From contig NZ_SCFA01000079.1 in the NCBI RefSeq assembly GCF_004210275.1, positions 1 through 61,065 on the forward strand: a DNA stretch of 61,065 nt. The letters run 5' to 3'. The first letter of the stretch is position 1. Each line of letters begins with the position of its first letter. The DNA comes from Rickettsiales endosymbiont of Peranema trichophorum (GTDB taxonomy: Bacteria; Pseudomonadota; Alphaproteobacteria; Rickettsiales; Midichloriaceae). The position numbers and the translations under genes are program-made. Below, piece after piece: positions 20,757 to 30,120 of the stretch. Below the pieces are notes generated by a model. The model was given only the letters and a program-made list of their open reading frames with translations, did no database searches and had not been told where the DNA came from.

Positions 20757-21026
20757 CTACTTTCTTAACCCTAAACGAGCTATCAAAGCCTGATATCTTT
20801 TCTCTTCTTTTCTCTTGAGATAAGATAGCAGCTTTCTTCTTCTGTTCACAAGAACCAATAGACCCTTTCTAGACTGAAAATCCTTAGGATTAAGTTTAAA
20901 ATGTTCAGTCAACGTGAGTATTCTTGACGAAAGAACTGCCACTTGTACTTCAACGGACCCAGTATCTCCTGCAGCGAGAGCAAAAGTTTCAATAACCTGT
21001 TTTTTATTTTCCTTAGTAATCGACAT
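20757..21026 (-). CDS. rpsO: 30S ribosomal protein S15
   Basis: Primary 16S rRNA-binding protein. From the ATG at 21026 it is 89 residues ([15 protein letters not shown]), exactly the family length. An ATG four codons upstream (21038) overlaps the truB stop as TAATG and gives 93 residues, so translational coupling from truB is possible. Signature segments are [37 protein letters not shown] and the basic [14 protein letters not shown]. Confidence 0.97.
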   Translation of the reverse strand: MSITKENKKQVIETFALAAGDTGSVEVQVAVLSSRILTLTEHFKLNPKDFQSRKGLLVLVNRRRKLLSYLKRKEEKRYQALIARLGLRK

Positions 21027-21037
21027 CACAACGCTCA

Positions 21038-21994
21038 TTATATAGTTAAATAGTTAAAAACACGCTTTGGCTTGAGCAGCAGTCCATCACTAGACCCGCA
21101 CAAGGCGACCAGCTGTGAAGCATGCAACACAGCAACTTCACTTCCTACAGAAGAGCTTCCCAACTTGTTAGAAATGGGTTGCCCCATTCTTAACCTTTGA
21201 GCTTCAGCTCCACTTATCTCCTGCACTAAGATGCCGTCAAGCACAGAAGCTAGCGGGCGCATATATGGCTTTAATAACCTACTTAAGATAACTTTAGTAG
21301 AACTACAGCCATGCACCAAGTCGGAGTCATTATGCACTAAAAACTTTAGTTGATCCAGCGAAATCGCATCGTCAACACAAAAATTACCAATACTCAACCT
21401 TCTTAATGACGAAACGTAACCACACGTGTTCAGCTTTATCGCCATATCCAGAGCCAAAGACCGGACATAAAAACCTTTGCTACATTTTAGCAAGAATGAT
21501 GCAGAATCAGGAGTCACATTTGTTAGCTTCAAACTAAATACTGTAACAGTTCTAGGTGCTATAGAAAACGCAACATTCTTTCTTGCAAGTTCTGAAGCTC
21601 TTTTACCACCTATTTTAATTGCAGAATACTGGGGTGGAGACTGTTGTATATCACCTTCAAATTGTCTCATCACCTCTTGAATTTCATTTTTGGATGGTCT
21701 GTGAGGTGATGTCTCGATGACCTTACCTTCTGTATCTACAGTATCACGTGATTCACCCCATGTGACAGTGAACTCATAAACCTTCGCACCATTCATAGCG
21801 TATTCGACAGTCTTGACTGCCTGTCCTATTCCTACTAACAAGAGCCCTGATGCGAACTTGTCCAAGGTACCAGCATGCCCAACCTTTGAGTCAGATACGC
21901 CGCATTTTTTTAACATGCTTTTTACTGCCAACGTAGCTTGAGACGATGTGATACCTGGCTGTTTATCCAACAATAACCAACTGTCGATTGTCAT
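21038..21994 (-). CDS. truB: tRNA pseudouridine-55 synthase
   Basis: Makes pseudouridine 55 in the T-loop of tRNAs. It has 318 residues. The N-terminal [10 protein letters not shown] is followed by the catalytic motif [18 protein letters not shown] with Asp45; the usual proline-leucine after the aspartate is Lys-Phe here. Further family segments are [36 protein letters not shown] and the strand [13 protein letters not shown]. It lies in the run hflK-hflC-argS-ABC-truB-rpsO-pnp, five bases after the ABC gene and overlapping the rpsO start region. Confidence 0.96.
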   Translation of the reverse strand: MTIDSWLLLDKQPGITSSQATLAVKSMLKKCGVSDSKVGHAGTLDKFASGLLLVGIGQAVKTVEYAMNGAKVYEFTVTWGESRDTVDTEGKVIETSPHRPSKNEIQEVMRQFEGDIQQSPPQYSAIKIGGKRASELARKNVAFSIAPRTVTVFSLKLTNVTPDSASFLLKCSKGFYVRSLALDMAIKLNTCGYVSSLRRLSIGNFCVDDAISLDQLKFLVHNDSDLVHGCSSTKVILSRLLKPYMRPLASVLDGILVQEISGAEAQRLRMGQPISNKLGSSSVGSEVAVLHASQLVALCGSSDGLLLKPKRVFNYLTI

Positions 21995-21999
21995 AGCTT

Positions 22000-24522
22000 C
22001 TAGTCTAGAACAGGACTCGATTCAATGTCTTCCAGAGGGTTATTTGGTAAACTTTGATGGGAGTCATCGTGATATCCCTCGTAGACATGCTCTTTATTAT
22101 CAGAAACTTCACCGAATTTCCTTAGATTTAACGTTTTGTTTTGAATATAAAGCTCAAATTTGTAAAAATCTTTACTTTGAGAAGAGTGATGATCAACACA
22201 TATTACAAACATATCTCTGCCCATCAAAAATCCATTGATGAACGTTTGCATTATCTGTACAGCCTCTTTATGCAACCCTGTAAACGGCTCATCTAGTAAC
22301 AGGAAAGTTGCATTTTGCACCAAAGCGGATATCAACAGCACCTTTTTCTTTTGGCCTCCACTCAAGACACTTCCCCAATCCTGAGCTGTGTTCATAAACT
22401 CCGTTATGTCACACTTTTGATTGCCTATTTTGTCTTCGTTACACAGGTCCAGAATTTTCAACATACGCAACACATTGTTGTATGCGGCAGAAAATTGATC
22501 AGAAGAGATTTGTGATGGATAAGCGATTGCCTGCAAAAGTGTTGTGTTAGGAGGGAAAAAATCAGACTGAGACATGAACACAATATTATTTGAGTCGTCT
22601 GACAAGGAACCTTTGGGATATTTAATGCTTCCGGTAGCGCTGATGCCGTTGTACATAATGCCTTTGATCTTTGCCAGTAGACTACTTTTACCGGATCCTG
22701 AAGGACCTGTTAATGCATAATATCCAGGCGATAAGCTTATGTGCTCTGCATAAAAGAGGTCTAAATCTCCCACAAACAGCCTCAAATTTTCTAACACCAG
22801 TTCTTTCCCCTGATGCTCTACACGTTCAAAATTCGGTACGACGAATCCTTCTATGACCTTTACTTTATCTATAAAAGTGTTTAAGCGGTTTAAAGCACTC
22901 GTCACTTCCTGTATAGCAACGCTGTTTTTTCCTTTCCAACCCATGAAATATGAAATACTATCGGTAGCTCCCCATATCTTGAGCCGTAAATCTGGCATAA
23001 TTTCCCCAACTCTAACTTTCGCAGCTATTACAAAGCAAGTAAAAATTGCATCTACATATAATTCTACTTCCTTCCACGTATTGTAAACGTTAGTCACCAA
23101 CAAAAGCTTTGTAGCAACACTTCTCACTTCATCGTTAATTTCTTTTAAGAGTTGACTACTGTAAACAAAGCCATTTCGCTCTACAACGGTCTCGACATTT
23201 CTTAAATCGTGCTTTAAAATGATATTTTTCTTGGTGTCTAGTTCCCTTATGATATTATTATATAATAGCATGGGGCTAGCTAACTTTTCTGATAAATATT
23301 GTGTAAGATAATAATATAGCTGGTACATCACAATTACGTCTTGAGCATTGTGTTGGTACATCACATACTGACCATATGTCGATTTCATCAACTCACCGAA
23401 GAATGTTTTTCTTAACATTTCGCCTGCATTCGTTACAGTCATGATGTCGGTATTGATATTATCTATTAACACCTCTATGCTTCCTTCCTGTAACATTTTC
23501 AAAGGGATTTCCCCTACCAGCCACTTCTGTGTTATACCATCATAGAGACTGTGCTGCAATTTAAAGCTGAAGTAGGCTTCAAAAGGAGCTACCAGCCCTT
23601 CCCTTACAAATACTAAGCCCATTAGGCCTTTAGAAACCTCCCACATAGCAAACTTAAAGTCATCCCACACCATCCTATTCTTTACGTCACCATAGAAGCC
23701 CTCGGCTTGCTTTTGACGCGATCCCATAAACTTAAAGAAGAAATACTGTTGCAATACCGATAGGCCTGCACTAGCCACAGATTGCTTTTTCAACAAACTG
23801 ACATATTCTTCTCCTTCTCCCAACTTTGTGTAAATGTCCATCGTCTGATTTTGCAATTGCAAGATTGTGATAGGCTGTACTTCTATGCTGTTATAAGCTC
23901 TAGTGAAAGCCACAAGACTTGCTATCACTTCTAAGGAGTACGGAGCGATCTCATCTAAACGTGTAATCGCAGCATGTACAATCTGAAGCTTTGAATCTTG
24001 TGATAGCAGCTTACCCATCACGTTTATCAGCTTATCCTTCAACAAATGTGTAATCGCAACACATGCTGCAGCAGTGGATACATAACGTGCACTGTAAAAC
24101 TGCTGTTGTATGAGCATTTCCTCAACGCTTACAGCGGACACACTAACAACTGCTCCTTTCCAACCAAATACATATAGCCCATACAAGCTTGTTTGTGACA
24201 CAAGGGCTACTTGGTTTGCATATTGTTGATATTTTCTGTCTACCATTTCTGAAAACGCCAAATTTAGTATTCCACCTATCCCCATCACCGCCCAAGAGGT
24301 TGTTAAGGTTGCAAATGACGAACATCCTTGAACAATAGGAGCAACATAATAACTACTGGTGTAGTTTGACTTTAACAGCGCCTCGTCTATAACACCAGCT
24401 GTGACACCAGCTACGAAGCCAGGCAAGCCAAAACCTACCCATCCAGCAGCACCAGTAGCTAATGGCACTACAAAATGGTCGCCGTTACTTTCAATATATT
24501 CTTTCAGTTTTTGTGTGACCAT
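22000..24522 (-). CDS. ABC exporter-like protein with enlarged membrane half and C-terminal ATPase
   Basis: An 840-residue protein. The C-terminal ATPase is complete: Walker A GPSGSGKSS at 606-614, Q-loop FMSQSDFFPPNTTLLQAIAYP near 650, signature LSGGQKKK at 720-727 and Walker B FLLLDEPFTG near 740-749. The Q-loop with PPNTTL and AIAYP resembles the ABCD/YddA (SbmA-type) group, as does the membrane segment SFKLQHSLYDGITQKWL. Ahead of that half-transporter region lie some 200-280 unusual residues rich in glycine and alanine, with several hydrophobic stretches (ATGAAGWVGFGLPGFVAGV) and no motif known to me. The switch histidine may be VDHHSSQ. The substrate is unknown. It sits between argS and truB with gaps of 31 and 5 bases. 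Confidence 0.8.
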   Translation of the reverse strand: MVTQKLKEYIESNGDHFVVPLATGAAGWVGFGLPGFVAGVTAGVIDEALLKSNYTSSYYVAPIVQGCSSFATLTTSWAVMGIGGILNLAFSEMVDRKYQQYANQVALVSQTSLYGLYVFGWKGAVVSVSAVSVEEMLIQQQFYSARYVSTAAACVAITHLLKDKLINVMGKLLSQDSKLQIVHAAITRLDEIAPYSLEVIASLVAFTRAYNSIEVQPITILQLQNQTMDIYTKLGEGEEYVSLLKKQSVASAGLSVLQQYFFFKFMGSRQKQAEGFYGDVKNRMVWDDFKFAMWEVSKGLMGLVFVREGLVAPFEAYFSFKLQHSLYDGITQKWLVGEIPLKMLQEGSIEVLIDNINTDIMTVTNAGEMLRKTFFGELMKSTYGQYVMYQHNAQDVIVMYQLYYYLTQYLSEKLASPMLLYNNIIRELDTKKNIILKHDLRNVETVVERNGFVYSSQLLKEINDEVRSVATKLLLVTNVYNTWKEVELYVDAIFTCFVIAAKVRVGEIMPDLRLKIWGATDSISYFMGWKGKNSVAIQEVTSALNRLNTFIDKVKVIEGFVVPNFERVEHQGKELVLENLRLFVGDLDLFYAEHISLSPGYYALTGPSGSGKSSLLAKIKGIMYNGISATGSIKYPKGSLSDDSNNIVFMSQSDFFPPNTTLLQAIAYPSQISSDQFSAAYNNVLRMLKILDLCNEDKIGNQKCDITEFMNTAQDWGSVLSGGQKKKVLLISALVQNATFLLLDEPFTGLHKEAVQIMQTFINGFLMGRDMFVICVDHHSSQSKDFYKFELYIQNKTLNLRKFGEVSDNKEHVYEGYHDDSHQSLPNNPLEDIESSPVLD

Positions 24523-24553
24523 GTTGCTACCCTTTGATCAAATTCTATTTTGA

Positions 24554-26260
24554 CTACATTCTGTCTAAAGCTTTGATACCAAGCAGTGAGAGACCGCTTG
24601 ACAAGACAGACTGCAATGCCTTGACTAATCCCAGCCTTGCCTTTGTTAGCTGCTGATCACTGTCAATAATAAAGCGTAATCTTTCCGACTCTATACCACT
24701 GTTCCACAACATGTGAAACTTATGTGCCAACTCTTCAAGATAAAAAATCAGCCTATGCGGTTCATACAATAATGCAGCAGACTCTATCACTCTAGGAAAT
24801 AGCGCAAGGTGCTTAATCACACCTATTTCCATTTCTTCTTTAAGCAGCTCTGATTTAAATACCTCAAAATCCACATTAGCTTTTCTCAATATTGAGCAAG
24901 CTCTAGTATGTGCATATTGGACGTAAAATACCGGATTATCCTTTGTCTGCTCCTGTACTTTTACGAAGTCAAAATCAAGCATAGTATCGCTTTTTCTGCT
25001 TAACATAACAAACCGCAGTATATCCTTATCAACTTCTGCCAACACGTCTGCAACACCAATAAATATTCCAGCACGCTTTGACATCTTGAAAGGCTCACCT
25101 GATTTCAACAAATTCACGTACTGATAAAGCTTTACCTCCAGTTCAATAGCCCCTCCACTCAGAGCATTTACAGCGGATTTTAGGCGCTTTACGTATCCAA
25201 AGTGGTCTGCACCTAGTATGACTATCAGTCTGTCATACTTCCTCTTCAGCTTGTGCAGGTGATACGCTATGTCGCCTGCGAAATACGTAAAAGTTCCATC
25301 GCTTCTCTTCAGAGGCCTATCAACGTCATCACCAAAGGATGTTGATCTAAAAAGATCCTGTTCTCTCGGCTCCCACTCCTCTGGTAATTTACCTTTAGGA
25401 GCTCCTAGTATACCTCGGTATATAAGCCCTTTTTCTTGCAATAAGGCAAATGCCTCCCTTTCCATACCAGAATCCAGTATATCATCCTGCTCGGAGGTGA
25501 AAAGATCGTAGGTCACACCAAGTGCAGCTATGTCTCTTTTAATCAAAGCCATCATGCTGTCAATAGCAAACCTTCGTACTATTTTGAACCTTTCCCATTC
25601 TTCCATTTCCTTCAATGCAGGACCATACTGACCCAATAGCTCTTTAGCAACATCTACAAGATATTGGCCTGGATAGTGCTCATCTTTTAAATCCACATTG
25701 TCTCCAAGAGCTTGGAGGTACCTTACCCACAATGATTCCGTTAGTAACTTGACCTGGTTTCCAGCATCATTGATGTAGTACTCTTTTACGACTTTGAAGC
25801 CGATAAACTGCAAGAGTCTTGACAAAGCGTCACCATATATCGCACCCCTAGAGTGGCCGACATGCATTGGGCCAGTTGGATTGACTGACACAAACTCAAT
25901 GTTCACAGTACTTCCACTGCCTATGCTAGACCTGCCATACCCATCCCCCATCTTTACAACGTTACTGACCAACCCTTGCCAGAACGATGGTACAAAAACC
26001 ATATTGATGAAACCTGGAGCTACAACTGTGACATTTTGGACCTCGTCAAACTTTGATATTTCATTGGCCAAAGTTTTTGCAATGTCAATTGCAGCCTCGT
26101 TTTTAGTTTTTGCACACAGCATAGCTATGTTTGTCGACAGCTCTCCATAGGACTGGTTTTTGGGAAATTCAACTACATTGACTGGGAATTCAGCGTCTGT
26201 ATTTAAAGTTCTTCGTACTGTTTGTACGATTTTCTCACTCAAAGACTTTAAAATGTCCAT
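24554..26260 (-). CDS. argS: Arginyl-tRNA synthetase
   Basis: Class Ia synthetase charging tRNA-Arg; 568 residues, the usual size. The N-terminal add-1 domain is followed by VNIEFVSVNPTGPMHVGHSRGA, in which HVGH (133-136) is the HIGH motif. FKMSKRAG is the KMSKS-like loop. The C-terminal DALR anticodon domain includes FYVQYAHTRACSILRKA and ends in a helical bundle (ARLGLVKALQSVLSSGLSLLGI). It is probably co-transcribed with hflKC upstream (44-base gap) and the ABC gene downstream. Confidence 0.97.
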   Translation of the reverse strand: MDILKSLSEKIVQTVRRTLNTDAEFPVNVVEFPKNQSYGELSTNIAMLCAKTKNEAAIDIAKTLANEISKFDEVQNVTVVAPGFINMVFVPSFWQGLVSNVVKMGDGYGRSSIGSGSTVNIEFVSVNPTGPMHVGHSRGAIYGDALSRLLQFIGFKVVKEYYINDAGNQVKLLTESLWVRYLQALGDNVDLKDEHYPGQYLVDVAKELLGQYGPALKEMEEWERFKIVRRFAIDSMMALIKRDIAALGVTYDLFTSEQDDILDSGMEREAFALLQEKGLIYRGILGAPKGKLPEEWEPREQDLFRSTSFGDDVDRPLKRSDGTFTYFAGDIAYHLHKLKRKYDRLIVILGADHFGYVKRLKSAVNALSGGAIELEVKLYQYVNLLKSGEPFKMSKRAGIFIGVADVLAEVDKDILRFVMLSRKSDTMLDFDFVKVQEQTKDNPVFYVQYAHTRACSILRKANVDFEVFKSELLKEEMEIGVIKHLALFPRVIESAALLYEPHRLIFYLEELAHKFHMLWNSGIESERLRFIIDSDQQLTKARLGLVKALQSVLSSGLSLLGIKALDRM

Positions 26261-26304
26261 TTGCTCTTAACCACGACAACAGGCTTGCACAGAAAGATGC
26301 ATAA

Positions 26305-27168
26305 TCACTCCTTGATGGCAGAGGATCTTGGGCTCAAGTACTTCATAAACTCATTGTTCGGACTTATTACAAGAGTCGTATTATTTCTATCTATCGTTTT
26401 TTTATAAGCCTCAAGTGTCCTATAGAACTCATAAAACTCAGGATCCCTACTGAAAGCTTCTGAGAAAACTTTAATAGCTTCAGCATCCCCTTGACCTTTC
26501 AATATCTGAGCTTCTTTTTGAGCATCGGCAAGTATCACAACTTTATCTTTATCAGCCTTAGCATTGATTATCTGGGCTTCTTCAGCACCTTGTGCTCTAA
26601 TTTCTTTTGCTTCCTTTTCGCGCTCAGTTTTCATTCTTCTGTACACTGCCTCTCTACTTTTTTCAGGAAGATCTGCCCTCATGATTCTGACGTCCACTAC
26701 TTCTACTCCAAAACTTTCACTTTCCTTGTTCACAAGATCTCTAATTTTTCTCATGATTATGGCTCTTTCCGGAGTTAGTAAGCTTTTAAAGGGCATACTA
26801 CCAAGAACTTGTCTGAGACTTGAGTCTAATATCGGAGCAAGTCTGGCTTTAAACTTATCCTCATTTTGCACAGTTTGATAAAACTTCAAAGCGTCAACTA
26901 TCTTGTATTTACCAAATGCGTCGACTCTCATAGTTTTTTGATCTGAAGCTATCACCTCACTTGTATCAGATCTCAAATTTTCTATTCTTTTATCAAAGAA
27001 AAACACTTGCTGTACAAACGGTAATTTTACCTTCAGTCCAGGAGTGACTTCCTGATTTACAGGTTCACCAAACTGGACAACCAAAGCAATTTGACGCTGA
27101 TCAACCACATACACCGAGTTAACCAACAAAAGAACAAAAGGTATAAGAATGATGTATAATCTCAACAT
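26305..27168 (-). CDS. hflC: HflC, FtsH protease modulator
   Basis: Membrane-anchored SPFH/band-7 protein that forms the large HflKC cage around FtsH. It has 287 residues: one N-terminal helix (LYIILIPFVLLLVNSVYVV), the band-7 domain starting VDQRQIALVVQFGEP, DLPEKSREAVYRRMKTEREKEAKEIRAQGAEEA as the long coiled-coil helix, and DPEFYEFYRTLEAYKK, a typical HflC C-terminal segment. It lies 18 bases after hflK. ftsH is not in the window. Confidence 0.95.
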   Translation of the reverse strand: MLRLYIILIPFVLLLVNSVYVVDQRQIALVVQFGEPVNQEVTPGLKVKLPFVQQVFFFDKRIENLRSDTSEVIASDQKTMRVDAFGKYKIVDALKFYQTVQNEDKFKARLAPILDSSLRQVLGSMPFKSLLTPERAIIMRKIRDLVNKESESFGVEVVDVRIMRADLPEKSREAVYRRMKTEREKEAKEIRAQGAEEAQIINAKADKDKVVILADAQKEAQILKGQGDAEAIKVFSEAFSRDPEFYEFYRTLEAYKKTIDRNNTTLVISPNNEFMKYLSPRSSAIKE

Positions 27169-27186
27169 ATATTGACCATTACAAAA

Positions 27187-28416
27187 TTATTTCGAATCCA
27201 CCTTATTTCTGACACCACTCATAACATTCAGCTGAGGGGCATCTTGATTTTTCTGCTTCATAAGCTCCTGTAAGGAGAGATATGGAACCGTATTGCCAGA
27301 AATCTTATTGTCTATAATAATCTTATTAACACCAAACAAGATTTTTTCCATTGCTTCCAAGTACATTCTCTTTCTAGTGATTTCCTTGGACTTCTGATAC
27401 TGCTGGTACACGGATACAAATCGGCTTGCTTCTCCCTTTGCATTGGCCACGACCTGCTGTTTATATCCTTCGGCTTCTTCAATAAATTGTTGAGCCTGAC
27501 CCCTAGCTTCTGGGATCACAGCATTTCTATAAGCTTCTGCCTCGTTTATGATCTTTTCTTTGTCAGCTTTAGCAGACTGAACATCGCGATACGCATCTAT
27601 CACCTCAGGTGGTGGCTGCACAGCCAGCATCTGTAGCCTATCCACATGAATACCGATCTGGTAGCTATCCAAAATGCTTTGCAACAGCTGCTTTGCCTGC
27701 TGCTCTATTTGAAAGCGTCCATCAGCCAACACACTGGATATGCTGTGCACACCTATAACTTCGCGCATAGCACTTTCCGCACAGCTTTTAACGGTATTTT
27801 CCGTGGACAGATCTCTAAAGTTAAACAGGTAGTCTTTAGCATTTGTAATACGCCACTGTACCTCTAACTTGATATCTACGATATTTTGATCTCCTGTCAG
27901 CATTTGACTTTCTTCTGGAACGCTTTGTATCTTATTTGTGTCCTGCTGAGCGTTACTGCTAGATCTCAGAAAAATGATGCTAGGATTATCAGCGCTTGTA
28001 GATCGAAATCCTATAATTTCCCTGTTGACCCTCGTCACGCTTACTTTAATAACGCTCTCAATCGGACCAGGCAATTTGTAGTTAAGACCAGGTACAGATG
28101 TTCTGCTATAACTCCCAAACCGCAGCACAACTCCTTCTTCATCTGGCTGTACCGTATAAAAACCTGTACACAGCCAAGTTATAAACAAAACCAATGCGGC
28201 TCCAACATAAAACTTTTTTGGAGGGGCAGATAAACTTGCTCTACCTCCCATGTCGGGACCGCTTTCAAACACCTTTCTTTTTGCATTAATGAAGTTCGCC
28301 ACCTTACTTTGGCTTTTTTTTATTAGCTGATCAAGACCACTTTTATTAGAGGAATCGTTACTGCGCCCTTTGTCGCTCCAGGGATTATGAAAATCTGACA
28401 TAATTACTTTTGCCAA
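27187..28416 (-). CDS. hflK: HflK, FtsH protease modulator
   Basis: Partner of HflC in the FtsH-regulating membrane complex. The 409-residue protein begins with a glycine/serine-poor soluble arm (HNPWSDKGRSNDSSNKSG). One membrane helix follows (FYVGAALVLFITWLCTGFYTV), then the band-7 domain with VQPDEEGVVLRFGSYSRTSVPGLNYKLPGPIE and the coiled-coil PEARGQAQQFIEEAEGYKQQVVANAKGEASRF. The typical glycine-rich N-terminus is shortened. It is the first gene of the minus-strand operon and is divergent from mrp with a 62-base gap, which should hold both promoters. Confidence 0.95.
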   Translation of the reverse strand: MAKVIMSDFHNPWSDKGRSNDSSNKSGLDQLIKKSQSKVANFINAKRKVFESGPDMGGRASLSAPPKKFYVGAALVLFITWLCTGFYTVQPDEEGVVLRFGSYSRTSVPGLNYKLPGPIESVIKVSVTRVNREIIGFRSTSADNPSIIFLRSSSNAQQDTNKIQSVPEESQMLTGDQNIVDIKLEVQWRITNAKDYLFNFRDLSTENTVKSCAESAMREVIGVHSISSVLADGRFQIEQQAKQLLQSILDSYQIGIHVDRLQMLAVQPPPEVIDAYRDVQSAKADKEKIINEAEAYRNAVIPEARGQAQQFIEEAEGYKQQVVANAKGEASRFVSVYQQYQKSKEITRKRMYLEAMEKILFGVNKIIIDNKISGNTVPYLSLQELMKQKNQDAPQLNVMSGVRNKVDSK

Positions 28417-28478
28417 AAAGTTGTTTATATGTATATTGGTAATTCACCATACCTTACTAAATTACTTATAGCAAGTTA

Positions 28479-29540
28479 ATGTCCCAAACTACAAAAGAAA
28501 TTATTTTAAGCAACCTCAGGAACATAATAGATCCAACTACAAACGAGTCTGTCATTACTTACATACCTGAGATTGTGACTAAAAATAATCAGATTTGCTT
28601 CACACTTGAGTACGAGGCTTTGTCAACAGAGGCAGAAATATCTGAAAAACAGACTTTAATAAAACAATGCTATACCGCTCTAAGCAACGCAGGCATTAAC
28701 AACGTCAAAATCATACTTAGCACAACCAGTAAAGAAGCTCGCACCAACACAAAACCTCAATCCCATGTTCGATCAACTGTACAGGGAATTAAAAGGATAA
28801 TTTTGGTGGCATCCGGTAAGGGTGGGGTTGGCAAGTCGACTGTTTCAGCCAATCTATCTGTTGCATTAAAGAAAATGGGATACAAAATAGCTTTACTAGA
28901 TGCTGACATATCAGGACCGTCTATACAGCTAATGTTTAACTCTTTCGGTCCACCGATATATCAAAACAATCTCATGTTGCCTGTGATAATGCATGATATC
29001 AAACTGATGTCTATGGGCTTTTTTGGGGCACCAGATGTAGCAACGCTTTGGCGCGGACCGATGTTAACAAAGGCGGTTCACAATTTACTGACGATGACAA
29101 ATTGGACATGTGATGGACAAGATGTCGATTGTTTAATCATCGACACACCGCCAGGCACAGGGGATATACATCTCAGCTTGATTAACAACTACGGTATAGA
29201 AGGAGTAGTGATCGTTACCACACCTCAAACGGTGGCTTTACAAGAAGCAAAGAAGACCTATGACATGTTAAACAAAATGACCGTTCCAACAATAGGTATC
29301 GTAGAAAACATGAGTTATTTTCACAATACTGCATCCACCAATGTTGTTTATATATTTGGGCAGGATGGTGGAACAAAACTAGCAAAAGAACTGGGAGTAC
29401 CACTACTTGGAAAAATACCGATAGAACCAAAGATAAGAGAACAATCGGACATTGGTATGCCAATTACTCTTGATAACAACAAAATTGGGGATTACTTTGT
29501 AAAAATAGCGGAAGCAGTAGCCAGCAAACACATATTATAA
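28479..29540 (+). CDS. Mrp/ApbC-type iron-sulfur carrier P-loop ATPase
   Basis: 353 residues with an N-terminal MIP18/DUF59 domain (about 1-85) and a MinD-like ATPase. The deviant Walker A is ASGKGGVGKSTVSANL (112-127), followed by LLDADISGPSIQLMF and the Walker B DCLIIDTPPGTGD. The family carries iron-sulfur clusters for assembly. The C-terminal CxxC that binds the cluster in E. coli ApbC is absent: ENMSYFHNTASTNVVYIFG has no cysteine, a variation I believe also occurs in other alphaproteobacterial homologues. It is divergent from hflK. Confidence 0.93.
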   Translation: MSQTTKEIILSNLRNIIDPTTNESVITYIPEIVTKNNQICFTLEYEALSTEAEISEKQTLIKQCYTALSNAGINNVKIILSTTSKEARTNTKPQSHVRSTVQGIKRIILVASGKGGVGKSTVSANLSVALKKMGYKIALLDADISGPSIQLMFNSFGPPIYQNNLMLPVIMHDIKLMSMGFFGAPDVATLWRGPMLTKAVHNLLTMTNWTCDGQDVDCLIIDTPPGTGDIHLSLINNYGIEGVVIVTTPQTVALQEAKKTYDMLNKMTVPTIGIVENMSYFHNTASTNVVYIFGQDGGTKLAKELGVPLLGKIPIEPKIREQSDIGMPITLDNNKIGDYFVKIAEAVASKHIL

Positions 29541-29720
29541 ATATTATGACCGAGGCTACGGAGGCTCCAATATCTTTAACTTTGATGTCAAAAAAAGCGT
29601 TAATCTGGTTTTTATGAGACATTTCTGTCGCTATCAGAACAAATATACATTAATTGAGGTAAATTGGCTCCTTGTGCAATCTTTTTATGTCACAAATATC
29701 ACTTTACAATCTCTTGTTGA

Positions 29721-29748
29721 TTGACTTGTTGATTTTTATTTGTATGAT
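29721..29748 (+). promoter_or_regulatory. Predicted sigma-70 promoter for acpP
   Basis: TTGACT at 29721-29726 and TATGAT at 29743-29748, separated by 16 bases: five of six consensus matches at each box. It lies in the 293-base gap upstream of acpP, about 85 bases before the ATG, and would drive acpP-fabF-mltG. The rest of that gap holds nothing recognisable. Confidence 0.55.
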
Positions 29749-29833
29749 TGCATCTACACGTATCAAACTAAACACTGCACTTGTTTATAGCAAGTAAACA
29801 TTTTTCTTATTATTAATCTTTAAGGGAGAACAT

Positions 29834-30076
29834 ATGAGTGATATCGAAACTAGAGTAGTCAAGTTAGTTGCAGAACACCTAGACATAGATACTTCTAAAG
29901 TTAAGATCAGCGCAAAGTTTAGCGACGATTTAGGCGCGGATAGTCTCGATCAAGTTGAGTTAGTCATGGCGTTTGAAGATGAGTTCAACATTGAAATCCC
30001 GGACAACATTGCGGAGAAGATAGTAAAAGTACAGGATGCTATTGACTACATCAAACAACAAGTAGAGAAGGTTTAG
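29834..30076 (+). CDS. acpP: Acyl carrier protein
   Basis: 80-residue carrier of fatty-acyl chains in type II fatty acid synthesis. Ser37 in [12 protein letters not shown] is the 4'-phosphopantetheine site. The acidic helices [16 protein letters not shown] and VQDAIDYI are canonical. A strong ribosome site, AAGGGAGA, precedes the ATG, fitting high expression. fabF follows after 44 bases. Confidence 0.98.
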   Translation: MSDIETRVVKLVAEHLDIDTSKVKISAKFSDDLGADSLDQVELVMAFEDEFNIEIPDNIAEKIVKVQDAIDYIKQQVEKV

Positions 30077-30120
30077 ATTCCTCTCTCATTTTTGTACGTA
30101 TCGCTATTGATCATATTTTC

